From Firmicutes bacterium CAG:882 (lineage in GTDB: Bacteria; Bacillota; Clostridia; Lachnospirales; Lachnospiraceae): 17,719 bases of DNA. Where the stretch lies: the NCBI GenBank assembly GCA_000435595.1, contig FR895434.1:1-17719 (forward strand), read 5' to 3'. Below, piece by piece: positions 1 through 8,214 of the stretch; within the stretch, counting starts at the first letter, position 1, and each line of letters starts with the position of its first letter. The notes under the pieces are model-generated. The model made no database searches and was not told the DNA's origin. It saw only the letters and a list, made by a program, of their open reading frames with translations. Position numbers and translations under genes: made by a program.

Positions 1-45
1 ACTGTAGGGCTTGGAATAACAGGTCATTATAATCATGGCAGGTGA
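1..45 (+). CDS. C-terminal tail of a truncated upstream gene (possible)
   Basis: From the first base the frame reads TVGLGITGHYNHGR and stops at TGA 43-45, with no earlier stop in that frame. The stop overlaps the AGGTGA ribosome binding site of the next gene, the tight spacing usual within an operon. Only 14 residues are visible, so no family can be assigned. The composition (glycine-rich, hydrophobic GLGITG) looks protein-like, but so short a frame could be open by chance. Confidence 0.35.
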   Translation, partial: TVGLGITGHYNHGR

Positions 46-50
46 CAAGT

Positions 51-785
51 ATGAAATGTGCATTGGCGGCAATGGGTTTTATAGATGGGGACATACAGCA
101 TAATAAGAGAGTTATAATTGATACAATGAAAAAGTACTCAGATACAGCGGATATAGTCATATTCGGAGAAGCCTTTCTGCAGGGCTTTTACTGTGCGGAT
201 TTTAATGTGGAGCATGATGAAAAGATTGCAGTCAGCCGGAACGATTCGCTAATAACCGAAATATGCTCCGCCGCAGAGGAATATAAGCTTGCTGTTTCCT
301 TCGGCTTTATAGAGAAAGAGGGCGAGTGCTTTTACAGCTCACAGCTTACGGTAGACCGGACCGGTAATGTGATTGATTTGTATAGAAGGGTATCGCCGGG
401 CTGGAAGGAGAGCTTTGCGGATGAGCATTACCGTGAGGGAGAAGAATTTCATTCGTTCTTATTTCTTGACAGGAAGGTTGTTGTCGGTCTGTGTGGGGAT
501 TTATGGTTCGATAGCAATATAGACAGGATAAACAAGCTGCACACGGATGTCGTTTTCTGGCCTGTATATACCGATTTCAATGAACATGAGTGGAATACCT
601 CCGAAAAGCTTGAGTATGCCGCGCAGGCCGGCAGAATCAACAGCAAGGTGTTATATGTCAATTCGCTATGTAAGGACAGGGAAGCGGATGACATTGCAAA
701 GGGCGGAGCAGCATTGTTTGCCGGCGGAAGGATTGAAGCTGAGATTCCATCAGGACAGGAAGGGATTCTTGTGGTTGAGGCGTAG
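51..785 (+). CDS. Nitrilase-superfamily carbon-nitrogen hydrolase
   Basis: This 244-residue protein belongs to the CN-hydrolase (nitrilase) superfamily, cytosolic enzymes that cleave amide or nitrile C-N bonds with a Glu-Lys-Cys triad. Visible are the first-strand glutamate in FGEAFLQGF (E40) and the nucleophile elbow VVGLCGDLWFD (C148). The usual lysine region reads YRRVSPGWKE (111-120): the normal lysine position is arginine, and the nearest lysine is K119, seven residues later. An ATG at 51 is preferred over the GTG at 42 because AGGTGA at 40-45 lies five bases before it, whereas the GTG has no binding site. The protein is a little shorter than the usual 260-300 residues. It may be cotranscribed with the truncated gene before it, and converges on the AraC-type gene 37 bases away. 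Substrate unknown; family call firm. Confidence 0.85.
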   Translation: MKCALAAMGFIDGDIQHNKRVIIDTMKKYSDTADIVIFGEAFLQGFYCADFNVEHDEKIAVSRNDSLITEICSAAEEYKLAVSFGFIEKEGECFYSSQLTVDRTGNVIDLYRRVSPGWKESFADEHYREGEEFHSFLFLDRKVVVGLCGDLWFDSNIDRINKLHTDVVFWPVYTDFNEHEWNTSEKLEYAAQAGRINSKVLYVNSLCKDREADDIAKGGAALFAGGRIEAEIPSGQEGILVVEA

Positions 786-822
786 GAGCGGTGTGTTTGA
801 GAGAAAATCTGATTTCACCTGT

Positions 823-1749
823 TTAATTCATATTTTTCCTATATTCCGTCGGCGTGCATCCTGCAAGCTTTTTAAATACCTTTGAAAAATAGTAGGCATC
901 GTGAAAGCCGCACTTCGTGGCAACCTCGTTGCAGGTATACAGACCTGTGGCGAGGTATTTTTTTGCGTTGCGGATGCGTATGTGGCTGAGGGTCGAGAAG
1001 ATGGTGTCGCCCGTTTCCTTTTTAAATACGCGGTTGAGGTAGTCAAAATTACAGTGAAACATCTCCTCAAGCTTTGCGCTGTCAATCTCCTCGTTATAGT
1101 TGGCAGAGAGATAGTGACGGAGGGTTATGACATATCCACCCGCACGGGAGTCAGCTGCGATGGAGTGGGCGAGGCTGCGACGGTAATTGAGTGAGAGCAT
1201 GGCAAAGAGCTCACACAGCAGGCTGCTCATAAGGTATGAATTTAACGTCATGTCGTGGATAGATTCAAGGAGCTTTGACAGCGTGAGGTTAAATTCAGCG
1301 GCAAGTCTGTTGACGTCAATATGCCCGGTTTTCGGGAAAAGCGGGAGCATAAATGGAGTATTATTGCAATTATTTTTTTCAGGACTGTTTTGGTTGTCAT
1401 GGCTTTTTGTGGTATTTGCCATATTGGCAGTTATGGCATTTTTGATATCACGGTCCGGAAGCATTTCAACTCCGTCAAGTGTAAAATGAATATATGTAAA
1501 GCTGCATCTGGTCGCGCTGAGTCCCTCATGCTCAAATTCAGGGTCAAGCAGAATGTAGTCCCCTTCGGTCAGAAGATACTCACGCCTGTCCTCGCGGATG
1601 TGCAGTTCACCGGAATGAATGTAGTAGAAAATATATTCCTGTGCCTGTCTCTTAAAATGAATGTACGGAGGCTTTATATTGGCAGTATCACAGAGAAATA
1701 TCTGTGGAAGTGAGCAGGCGGTGATTTTATAAAAAATATTGTTATTCAT
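823..1749 (-). CDS. AraC-family transcriptional regulator
   Basis: A 308-residue one-component regulator. The N-terminal ~95 residues form a cupin-like sensor: HFKRQAQEYIFYYIHSGEL, then LLTEGDYILLDPEFEHEG, as in sugar-sensing AraC/XylS proteins. The middle (about 105-135) is a low-complexity Asn/Lys-rich linker. The C-terminal ~100 residues carry two helix-turn-helix units, including LEEMFHCNFDYLNRVFKKETG and NEVATKCGFHDAYYFSKVFKK, with the family signature ending TPTEYRK. The ATG at 1749 has GAGGT upstream. The gene is divergent from the first MATE pump across a 228-base intergenic region, so it may control that pump, itself, or both; this is inference from position. The ligand cannot be told from sequence. 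Confidence 0.93.
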   Translation of the reverse strand: MNNNIFYKITACSLPQIFLCDTANIKPPYIHFKRQAQEYIFYYIHSGELHIREDRREYLLTEGDYILLDPEFEHEGLSATRCSFTYIHFTLDGVEMLPDRDIKNAITANMANTTKSHDNQNSPEKNNCNNTPFMLPLFPKTGHIDVNRLAAEFNLTLSKLLESIHDMTLNSYLMSSLLCELFAMLSLNYRRSLAHSIAADSRAGGYVITLRHYLSANYNEEIDSAKLEEMFHCNFDYLNRVFKKETGDTIFSTLSHIRIRNAKKYLATGLYTCNEVATKCGFHDAYYFSKVFKKLAGCTPTEYRKNMN

Positions 1750-1770
1750 ATATGATTACCTCAAAGTGCA

Positions 1771-1790
1771 ATGCCGCGCATGTACGGCAT
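1771..1790. promoter_or_regulatory. Inverted repeat upstream of the AraC-type gene, candidate operator
   Basis: ATGCCG (1771-1776) and CGGCAT (1785-1790) form a perfect 6-bp inverted repeat with an 8-base spacer, 22 bases upstream of the regulator's start codon. It would lie in the regulator's leader. The position suits autoregulation, but a 6-bp repeat alone is weak evidence. Confidence 0.3.
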
Positions 1791-1910
1791 CATCCGGAAT
1801 CTTATTCAGATAAAAGCGTTAAATTACAATATAATAGTATAATATCATAGAATTTAATGCAACAAAAAGTCGCTCAAGTACAAAAATAAGTCATTTTTAT
1901 ATATTTTATT

Positions 1911-1935
1911 TTGACGCAGCCGGATGTATTATAAT
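1911..1935 (+). promoter_or_regulatory. Possible promoter of the first MATE gene
   Basis: TATAAT (1930-1935) lies 42 bases before the MATE start codon. TTGACG (1911-1916) is upstream, but the spacer is 13 bases rather than 17, so the -35 assignment is doubtful. Activation by the divergent AraC-type protein would fit a poor -35, but that is inference. Confidence 0.35.
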
Positions 1936-1977
1936 CGAGGTCTGAAGATAAATACATCAGAGAGTGAGGAATATGAC

Positions 1978-3312
1978 ATGAAGGATATGACGCAGGGAAA
2001 GCCGCTTAAGCTTATAATAGGTTTTGCGATACCGATGCTTATCGGAAATATATTTCAACAGGTATACAATGTCGCTGACACGATGATTGTAGGACGTTAT
2101 CTCGGAGAAAATGCGCTCGCAGGAGTCGGAAGCACGGGAACGCTGACATATTTTCTGCTTGCACTTGTCAGCGGAATGTGCAACGGAGCCGGGCTTGTCA
2201 TAGCTCAGTGCTTTGGCAGCGGCAACAAGGAGAGACTGTCGAGGGTTGTGACGGCGCTCATATGGGTTGCGGGCGCACTGACCTGCGTTGTGGCAGTGAT
2301 AGGAATGTTTTTCTCTGAATTTTTCCTGCGCCTTCTCAATGTGCCGGACGATGTGATTGGGTATTCGGTCGAGTATCTTCATATAATATATACTTTTGTT
2401 TTCGGAAGCGTCATATATAACGGCTGTGGTGCGATATTAAACAGTGTAGGTGACTCTAAGACACCGCTTCGCGCGGTTATAGCTTCGTCGTTTGTCAATA
2501 TAGCGCTCGATATATTTTTTATCGTAAAATGTAACCTTGGCGTGGCGGGTGCGGCATACGCGACGATTGTTGCACAGTGCGTCTCAGCGGCAATATGTTT
2601 TGCAAAAATAATAAAAGTAAGGGCTGAAATCGGTCTTGTGCATATGAAAAGAAAACCTGAGAAGGAGTACGTTAAGCTCATAGTCAGGACGGGATTTCCT
2701 GCGGCGTTCCAGTCGTGTATGATATCGCTCGGCGGCATGAGTGTGCAGAGGCTTATCAACTCTTTCGGCTCGTCTGTCATGGCGGCTTATGTCGCAGCCA
2801 ACCGTGTGGACAGTGTAGCCATTCAGGTCATCGTATCCATCGGAAATGCGCTTTCGGTATTTACAGGGCAGAATATAGGACAGAACAGGTACGACAGAAT
2901 TAAGGAGGCACTGTATAAGACGCTCGCGGTCATGGTTGCGGCAAGTGCTTTTATCGCGGCTATGGTTCTTATATTCAGGGTACAGCTTATGAAGCTCTTC
3001 CTCGATGCAAATGAGTCGGGCAGGGCTATCGAGATTGGCTGTACATATCTGACAATCATCGGCGTAGCTTATGTGATAGCCGGAATTATGCAGAGCTATC
3101 AGAATGTGATAAGAGGTGCCGGAGATGTCAACACCTGTATGGTGGCAGGACTCACCGAGCTGTCCGGAAGAATCGTGTTTGCGTATCTTTTGTCAGGGAT
3201 ACTCGGCGTCACCGGAATATGGATTGCGACGCCGTTATCGTGGAGCTGCGGCTGTGTAATACCTGTCATAAGGTATTATTCGGGAAAATGGAAAAATAAA
3301 AAACTGGCATAA
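1978..3312 (+). CDS. MATE-family multidrug/cation efflux pump (first copy)
   Basis: A 444-residue inner-membrane antiporter of the MATE family (NorM/DinF-like), predicted to expel cationic drugs or metabolites using an ion gradient. The sequence opens with the family pattern TQGKPLKLIIGFAIPMLIG, then FQQVYNVADTMIVGRYLG. About twelve hydrophobic segments run to the C-terminus, and the mid-protein TGQNIGQNRYDRIKEAL loop is typical. The ATG at 1978 is chosen because GTGAGGA ends seven bases before it; the frame extends 5' to 1924 without a binding site. It is closely similar to the second MATE protein after argS. Divergent from an AraC-type regulator, which is its likeliest controller. Substrate not predictable. 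Confidence 0.93.
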   Translation: MKDMTQGKPLKLIIGFAIPMLIGNIFQQVYNVADTMIVGRYLGENALAGVGSTGTLTYFLLALVSGMCNGAGLVIAQCFGSGNKERLSRVVTALIWVAGALTCVVAVIGMFFSEFFLRLLNVPDDVIGYSVEYLHIIYTFVFGSVIYNGCGAILNSVGDSKTPLRAVIASSFVNIALDIFFIVKCNLGVAGAAYATIVAQCVSAAICFAKIIKVRAEIGLVHMKRKPEKEYVKLIVRTGFPAAFQSCMISLGGMSVQRLINSFGSSVMAAYVAANRVDSVAIQVIVSIGNALSVFTGQNIGQNRYDRIKEALYKTLAVMVAASAFIAAMVLIFRVQLMKLFLDANESGRAIEIGCTYLTIIGVAYVIAGIMQSYQNVIRGAGDVNTCMVAGLTELSGRIVFAYLLSGILGVTGIWIATPLSWSCGCVIPVIRYYSGKWKNKKLA

Positions 3313-3352
3313 TTTGTGTGGAATACATATGAAGTTAAAAACACCACACCCA

Positions 3353-3381
3353 TTGACACAAGGCGGCTTTCGTATTAAAAT
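3353..3381 (+). promoter_or_regulatory. Promoter of argS
   Basis: TTGACA (3353-3358), a 17-base spacer and TAAAAT (3376-3381) match the sigma-A consensus at 11 of 12 positions. This puts the start of transcription about 40 bases before the argS ATG and separates argS from the upstream MATE gene. Confidence 0.75.
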
Positions 3382-3427
3382 TATGAATAATTGACCATTA
3401 ACATGCACCATATAAGGAAGGAATACC

Positions 3428-5212
3428 ATGAAGAAGATAATAGAGCTTTTAAACGATGAGCTTAAGGCTGCATTTTCGGCATGTGGCTATGATGAGAAGT
3501 ATGCAAAGGTTGTTGTGTCGAATCGACCTGATTTGTGCCAGTATCAGTGCAACGGATGTATGGCGGCAGCAAAGGAATATAAGAAGGCACCCGCAGTTAT
3601 AGCGGGAGAAGTTGTGGAGAAGCTTGCAGACAGCAAGGCTTTTTCTAAGGCAGAAGCAGTTAATCCGGGATTCATTAATATGAATCTTTCGGGTGAATTT
3701 ATTGCAGATTACATTAAAGAGATGGGAAGCCACGAGAAGTTCGGCTGCGATGAGACGAAGAAGAACAAGACAATCATGCTCGACTACGGCGGAGCAAATG
3801 TAGCTAAGCCGCTTCATGTAGGACATCTCCGCCCGGCTATCATCGGTGAGAGCCTCAAGAGAATCTGCGCATACAACGGTTATGACACTGTCGGCGATGT
3901 GCATCTCGGAGACTGGGGACTTCAGATGGGACTTATCATAATGGAACTCAAGAACAGAAAGCCGGAGCTTCCTTACTTTGATGAGAGCTTCACGGGTGAG
4001 TACCCGGCGGAGGCACCCTTCACGCTCGCAGAGCTTGAGGATATCTACCCATGTGCGAGTAAGAAGTCCAAGGAGGACGCAGAGTTTGCGGAGGCTGCAC
4101 ATCAGGCGACTGTTATGCTGCAGAACGGACACAGAGGTTACAATGCAATCTGGAAGCATATAATGAACATTTCGATAGCAGACCTCAAGAGAAATTATGA
4201 CAATCTCAATGTGAGTTTCGATGTGTGGAAGGGTGAGTCCGATGCGAAGCCGTATATTGAGGATATGTTAAAGAATTTTGTGGATAAGGGCTATGCGCAT
4301 GAGAGTCAGGGGGCACTTGTAATTGACGTGGCACTCGACAGCGATAAGAAGGAGATTCCTCCTTGTATCGTAAGAAAGTCAGACGGTGCGGCGCTCTATG
4401 CTACAACAGACCTTGCGACAATGATAGAAAGAGAGAAGCTTTATCATCCGTTTAAGTATATTTATACTACTGATAAGCGTCAGGAGATGCACTTCACACA
4501 GATATTCAGGGCGGCGAAAAAGACGGGAATTGTTCCTGAAGACACCGAGATGGATTTCTTAGGCTTCGGTACGATGAACGGCAAGGACGGAAAGCCTTTC
4601 AAGACCAGAAACGGTGATTTGCTGAGACTTGAGTATCTCATAAAGGATGTTGAGGATGCGGTTTACAATAAGATTAAGGAAAACCGTGATGTCAATGATG
4701 CTGAGGCGCGTGCGACAGCAAAGGTGGTAGGACTTGCCGCAATCAAGTACGGTGACCTCTCGAATCAGGCATCCAAGGATTATATATTTGATATAGACAG
4801 ATTTACTTCATTTGAGGGAGATACAGGTCCTTATGTTCTCTATACAATCGTTCGTATCAAGTCGATTTTGAATAAGTATGAACAGAACTTCGGGGCTGAG
4901 AATCTCACCATCGCAGAGAGAATGAAGGATTTTATAGCACCTGAGGGAGCAAGTGAGACAGACCTGTGCCTGCTTCTTACCAAGTTCTCAGATGTAATTG
5001 AGAGTGCTTACGCTGAGCTTGCACCTCACAAGATATGTAAGTTCATCTATGATGTTGCAAATGTATTTAACAGCTTTTATCATGATACCAAGATTCTCTC
5101 CGAGGAGGATGAGAAGAAGCGCAGAAGCTACATAGCTCTCATTTCGCTCACAAAGGGTATACTTGAGACATGTACAGACCTTCTTGCGATAAAGGTTCCT
5201 GACAGAATGTAA
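3428..5212 (+). CDS. argS: Arginyl-tRNA synthetase
   Basis: A 594-residue class I aminoacyl-tRNA synthetase that charges tRNA-Arg with arginine in the cytosol. It has the ArgRS N-terminal tRNA-recognition domain (about 1-100), then the Rossmann catalytic core with the HIGH-type motif KPLHVGHLRP (128-137), and a C-terminal helical anticodon-binding domain ending in LLAIKVPDRM. There is no canonical KMSK; the equivalent segment is MNGKDGKPFKTR (383-394). Many ArgRS enzymes lack KMSK and use a lysine just before HIGH instead, here K127, so this is not a defect. Length matches the family (550-600). AGGAAGGA precedes the ATG. The stop is 12 bases before the second MATE gene, so the two are probably cotranscribed. 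Confidence 0.97.
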   Translation: MKKIIELLNDELKAAFSACGYDEKYAKVVVSNRPDLCQYQCNGCMAAAKEYKKAPAVIAGEVVEKLADSKAFSKAEAVNPGFINMNLSGEFIADYIKEMGSHEKFGCDETKKNKTIMLDYGGANVAKPLHVGHLRPAIIGESLKRICAYNGYDTVGDVHLGDWGLQMGLIIMELKNRKPELPYFDESFTGEYPAEAPFTLAELEDIYPCASKKSKEDAEFAEAAHQATVMLQNGHRGYNAIWKHIMNISIADLKRNYDNLNVSFDVWKGESDAKPYIEDMLKNFVDKGYAHESQGALVIDVALDSDKKEIPPCIVRKSDGAALYATTDLATMIEREKLYHPFKYIYTTDKRQEMHFTQIFRAAKKTGIVPEDTEMDFLGFGTMNGKDGKPFKTRNGDLLRLEYLIKDVEDAVYNKIKENRDVNDAEARATAKVVGLAAIKYGDLSNQASKDYIFDIDRFTSFEGDTGPYVLYTIVRIKSILNKYEQNFGAENLTIAERMKDFIAPEGASETDLCLLLTKFSDVIESAYAELAPHKICKFIYDVANVFNSFYHDTKILSEEDEKKRRSYIALISLTKGILETCTDLLAIKVPDRM

Positions 5213-5224
5213 GAGGGAAAAAGT

Positions 5225-6586
5225 ATGAGTGATAACCGTTCAAAGGATATGACAGTCGGAAATCCTTTTAAGATTATACTGTATTTTGCAATTCCTGTAC
5301 TTATAGGAAATGTCTTTCAGCAGTTGTACAGTATGGTTGATACGATAATTGTCGGACAGAGCCTCGGAACGGAGGCTCTTGCGGCAGTAGGTTCGACAGG
5401 CTCGCTCAACTTCCTCGTAAATGGATTTTCTACGGGAATTGCGGGAGGTTTTGCGGTTCTTCCGGCACAATATTTTGGTGCAAAGGATGACAGGAGACTT
5501 AAAAAGAGTGTGGGGCAGGCAATAACGCTATGTCTGTTTTTCACGGTACTTCTCACGGCTTTGTCAGTTATATTTACAAGACCGATACTTGTGCTTATGA
5601 AAACACCTTCCAACATTATCGACATGGCGGATGTGTATATCAAGACGATTTTTTGGGGAATATGTGCAACAATTCTATATAATATGTGCTCGTGCGTGAT
5701 AAGAGCGTTAGGGGACAGCAAGACACCGCTGTATTTTTTGATTCTCGCTTCGTTTTTGAATATCGGACTTGATCTTTTATTCATTATCGTATTTAAGTGG
5801 GGCGTGTTCGGAGCAGCATTTGCGACCGTACTCTCACAGGGAGTTGCCGGAATCCTCTGCGTTGTGTATGCGCTCAAAAAGTACAGCATACTCCACCTTT
5901 CAAAGGAGGATTTTGCGCTTGATTTCCACATGATGGGGAAGCATCTCGGAATAGGACTTCCGATGGCTTTCCAGTTTTCCATCACGGCGATAGGAACGAT
6001 AGTGCTGCAGAGTGCACTTAATACCTTCGGCTCAGACAAGATTGCGGCATACACGGCAGGATGCAAGGTTGAGCAGCTTGTAACGCAGATTGGACCGGCG
6101 ATAGGTGTGACTATGGCTAACTATGCAGGACAGAATCTTGGTGCAGGACGACTTGACAGAATTAAGAAAGGCGTCACAAGCTGCACGATTATGACGCTTG
6201 CACTGGCGGTTATTTCTGCCGTTGCATTGTTCTTCGGCGGAGAATGGCTGTCAGGTCTCTTCGTATCGGGAGACCAGCCGGAGGTTGTCGCATCGGCGGT
6301 AACCTACGTCAATACGATATGTGTATTCTTCCCGTTCCTTTACATGATATTCGTGTACAGGAATGTTCTTCAGGGAGTCGGAAGAAGCTTCATGCCTCTT
6401 ATGGCGGGAGTGTTTGAGCTCATTGCAAGATGCATTGTCTCATTTACGCTTCCCGACAGAATGGGATATGTGGGAGTATGTCTTGCCGGACCTGTGGCAT
6501 GGATAGCGGCGGTTGTTCCGCTCTGCATAGCCTACTATGTGATAATAGGAAGAATGTCAAAGAAGAGCAAGCTCACACAGGCTTGA
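5225..6586 (+). CDS. MATE-family efflux pump (second copy)
   Basis: A 453-residue MATE antiporter with about twelve membrane segments. The start MSDNRSKDMTVGNPFKIIL and the downstream FQQLYSMVDTIIVGQSLG parallel the first MATE protein segment by segment, and the central YAGQNLGAGRLDRIKKG loop is also shared in form, so the two are paralogues. AGAGGG (5212-5217) overlaps the argS stop and sits seven bases before the ATG, indicating translation from the argS transcript. The last 30 bases overlap the 3' end of the convergent phosphopantetheinyl transferase gene. Substrate unknown. Confidence 0.93.
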   Translation: MSDNRSKDMTVGNPFKIILYFAIPVLIGNVFQQLYSMVDTIIVGQSLGTEALAAVGSTGSLNFLVNGFSTGIAGGFAVLPAQYFGAKDDRRLKKSVGQAITLCLFFTVLLTALSVIFTRPILVLMKTPSNIIDMADVYIKTIFWGICATILYNMCSCVIRALGDSKTPLYFLILASFLNIGLDLLFIIVFKWGVFGAAFATVLSQGVAGILCVVYALKKYSILHLSKEDFALDFHMMGKHLGIGLPMAFQFSITAIGTIVLQSALNTFGSDKIAAYTAGCKVEQLVTQIGPAIGVTMANYAGQNLGAGRLDRIKKGVTSCTIMTLALAVISAVALFFGGEWLSGLFVSGDQPEVVASAVTYVNTICVFFPFLYMIFVYRNVLQGVGRSFMPLMAGVFELIARCIVSFTLPDRMGYVGVCLAGPVAWIAAVVPLCIAYYVIIGRMSKKSKLTQA

Positions 6587-7264
6587 GAAATCAATGATTA
6601 CAGGTGAAGTTAAATAAGAGTCAGAGTGGTCGGAATGAAAGGCAGTCGCAAGATAGGCGGCTGTCTTTTTTTGTGCATTGTCTTTTATGGAAAAGCTTTG
6701 GATAAAGGTGTGTGTGCGTCTCAAAAAATTATCGGACAGATACTCACAGTCGGTGAGGCTTCTTGTTATACCTTCACCGGTAAGTTTGGTAAATGCTTCA
6801 TAGCGGCTCCAGTTAACGGAGAAGTCATCCGCTGAAACAGATTGTTCAGATGATGGGAAAAAGCGTTTTAGGACAGCAGAGGAAGGAGTTCTGATATCCT
6901 GAATGTCAACACCGATATTAAAAGGTGCAACAGCACAGGCTATTGCAGTGCGGCAATGGCTTATATTAAAGTGTATGTCGGCGTAAGGGGGATTTAATGA
7001 TGGCTTTCCCAAAGCTGAGTAAGAAAAAAATATCGTTTTTCCAATATCGCATAAGCTCATGCCTGAAAAAAGAGATGGATATTCCGATGAGAGGGCATGA
7101 CACAGCAAAAAGAAGGAGAGGGCATTTTCAGTCCTTTCCTTCGATGGGATAAGCTTTTCGGCTTTCTCTTTTCTGAACGATGGAAGCTTTACGGATATTT
7201 CGGAATAAAGCCTTGCGTAATCGTCGGAAGAGTAGTTGTCAGGAAGCAATGTATAGTAGAGCAT
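6557..7264 (-). CDS. Sfp-type 4'-phosphopantetheinyl transferase
   Basis: A 235-residue enzyme predicted to transfer phosphopantetheine from CoA to a carrier-protein serine, activating acyl, peptidyl or polyketide carriers. Family blocks in order: GKPSL (86-90), FNISHC (99-104), GVDIQ (118-122) and WSRYEAFTKLTGEG (152-165). The metal-binding D120 and E156 are present. The second acid, Glu in Sfp, is Q122 here, and the usual Lys before E156 is Tyr. The ATG at 7264 is used because AGGAGG lies directly upstream; the frame reaches back to 7300 without one. It follows the lipoprotein gene by 11 bases and is probably its operon partner. Its 3' end overlaps the second MATE gene by 30 bases. No NRPS or PKS gene is in view, so the target carrier is unknown. 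Confidence 0.85.
   Translation of the reverse strand: MLYYTLLPDNYSSDDYARLYSEISVKLPSFRKEKAEKLIPSKERTENALSFFLLCHALSSEYPSLFSGMSLCDIGKTIFFSYSALGKPSLNPPYADIHFNISHCRTAIACAVAPFNIGVDIQDIRTPSSAVLKRFFPSSEQSVSADDFSVNWSRYEAFTKLTGEGITRSLTDCEYLSDNFLRRTHTFIQSFSIKDNAQKKTAAYLATAFHSDHSDSYLTSPVIIDFSSLCELALL
6638..6672 (+). terminator. Intrinsic terminator of the argS-MATE unit
   Basis: GGCAGTCGC (6641-6649), loop AAGATAG and GCGGCTGTC (6657-6665) form a 9-bp stem with two G-U pairs, followed by seven T. Three flanking A-T pairs extend the stem. The wobbles pair only on the plus strand (they become A-C mismatches on the minus strand), so it points rightward. It lies inside the coding sequence of the convergent transferase gene. 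Confidence 0.7.
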
Positions 7265-7275
7265 AAAACCTCCTA

Positions 7276-8214
7276 TCAGTAGGTCAGTTTCTCCTCCCAT
7301 GGAAGAGTTCCCTGAGGATATCCGCTAAGTGAAGGACAGCAAAGCCGGATGGCGTCTGCAAGCTTCTTCATCTTAAGCGTTATAGGCGTATCGGGATATT
7401 TCATACATTCTTTGACGGTATAACCCATATAATACGAAAAAAGTTCAGCGCGATCCTCAAGCCGATTGGTTTTTCCGTAAATGGATGTGAAGTACTGTGA
7501 ATAGATATCGGCGTCGGTGTCGTATATTGTTCCCGAATAGTTGTCGGTTCCGTACAGACTTACATCAGTAAATTCATCGGTATTGATTAACTCAGCAGCA
7601 TTATCAAAATTGTTCATTATGCAGTACTCTATAAAATGAAACAGCTCGTGATGAAACGCGAGGGTGAAATAGAGCTCGGAGTTGCTGCAGCTTAGGGCAA
7701 GCTGGATTGATTTGGGATCATTAGCATCTGTATAACCGTCGGCACCGCCAAGGCTGTCAATAAGGTTGATAGTGATTGGTGAGTACTCTCTCAAATCAGA
7801 AAAAAGTACGACAGGGTACTGTGAAAGACAGTCTTCAAGAAGAGAAAGTCTTGAGGCGATGAGCTCATCGGAGGTGATTCCCGTTCCTGATGTGCCATAG
7901 CTCCATGTCACATCAGAACCGTAGAGAATGTTGACACCGTAGATATCATGCAGTCGTTCGCGGGTGACGGCATTTAACTCGGCGCGTGTCGGTACATATT
8001 CTGTCTCTGAAACAGCTTCGTCACTCTCCGTGGCAGTGGTATAATCTGTAGAGATGTCCCGGGATTGGGCAGGCAAAGGGGAGGAGAAGGTATCTCCGGC
8101 TATGTCGGCTTTGCTGCACGCGGACAACGAAAATAGTACTGTCGATACTGACAGTACGCACATGGTTCTATGAAAAGTCCGAAAAAGCCCGGACTTATTA
8201 TTATATATATACAT
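7276..8214 (-). CDS. Lipoprotein with HExxH zinc-metallopeptidase motif
   Basis: A 312-residue predicted surface lipoprotein. A basic start and hydrophobic segment (18-32) end in the lipobox LSAC with lipidated C33, so the mature protein is anchored on the outer face of the membrane. A Ser/Thr/Asp/Glu-rich linker (34-75) leads to a globular domain with HELFH (189-193) and a later NRLEDRAELF (250-259), whose E257 could be the third zinc ligand, as in gluzincin-like peptidases. The ATG at 8214 is chosen because AGGAG (8224-8228 on the opposite strand) lies nine bases upstream; the longer frame would start at a TTG at 8307 with no site. It sits between thiT and the transferase on one strand. Exact family not recognised; the metallopeptidase call rests on motifs. 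Confidence 0.7.
   Translation of the reverse strand: MYIYNNKSGLFRTFHRTMCVLSVSTVLFSLSACSKADIAGDTFSSPLPAQSRDISTDYTTATESDEAVSETEYVPTRAELNAVTRERLHDIYGVNILYGSDVTWSYGTSGTGITSDELIASRLSLLEDCLSQYPVVLFSDLREYSPITINLIDSLGGADGYTDANDPKSIQLALSCSNSELYFTLAFHHELFHFIEYCIMNNFDNAAELINTDEFTDVSLYGTDNYSGTIYDTDADIYSQYFTSIYGKTNRLEDRAELFSYYMGYTVKECMKYPDTPITLKMKKLADAIRLCCPSLSGYPQGTLPWEEKLTY

Noticed and set aside
547..885. Plus-strand frame overlapping the nitrilase and AraC genes
   Set aside because: Translation is not protein-like and lies across two well-supported genes; no ribosome binding site.
3316..3349. GTGTGG ... CCACAC inverted repeat after the first MATE gene, as a terminator
   Set aside because: Only 6 bp with a 22-base loop and no T-run.
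5317..6066. Minus-strand open frame of about 249 codons opposite the second MATE gene
   Set aside because: No recognisable domain or binding site; it mirrors MATE coding sequence.
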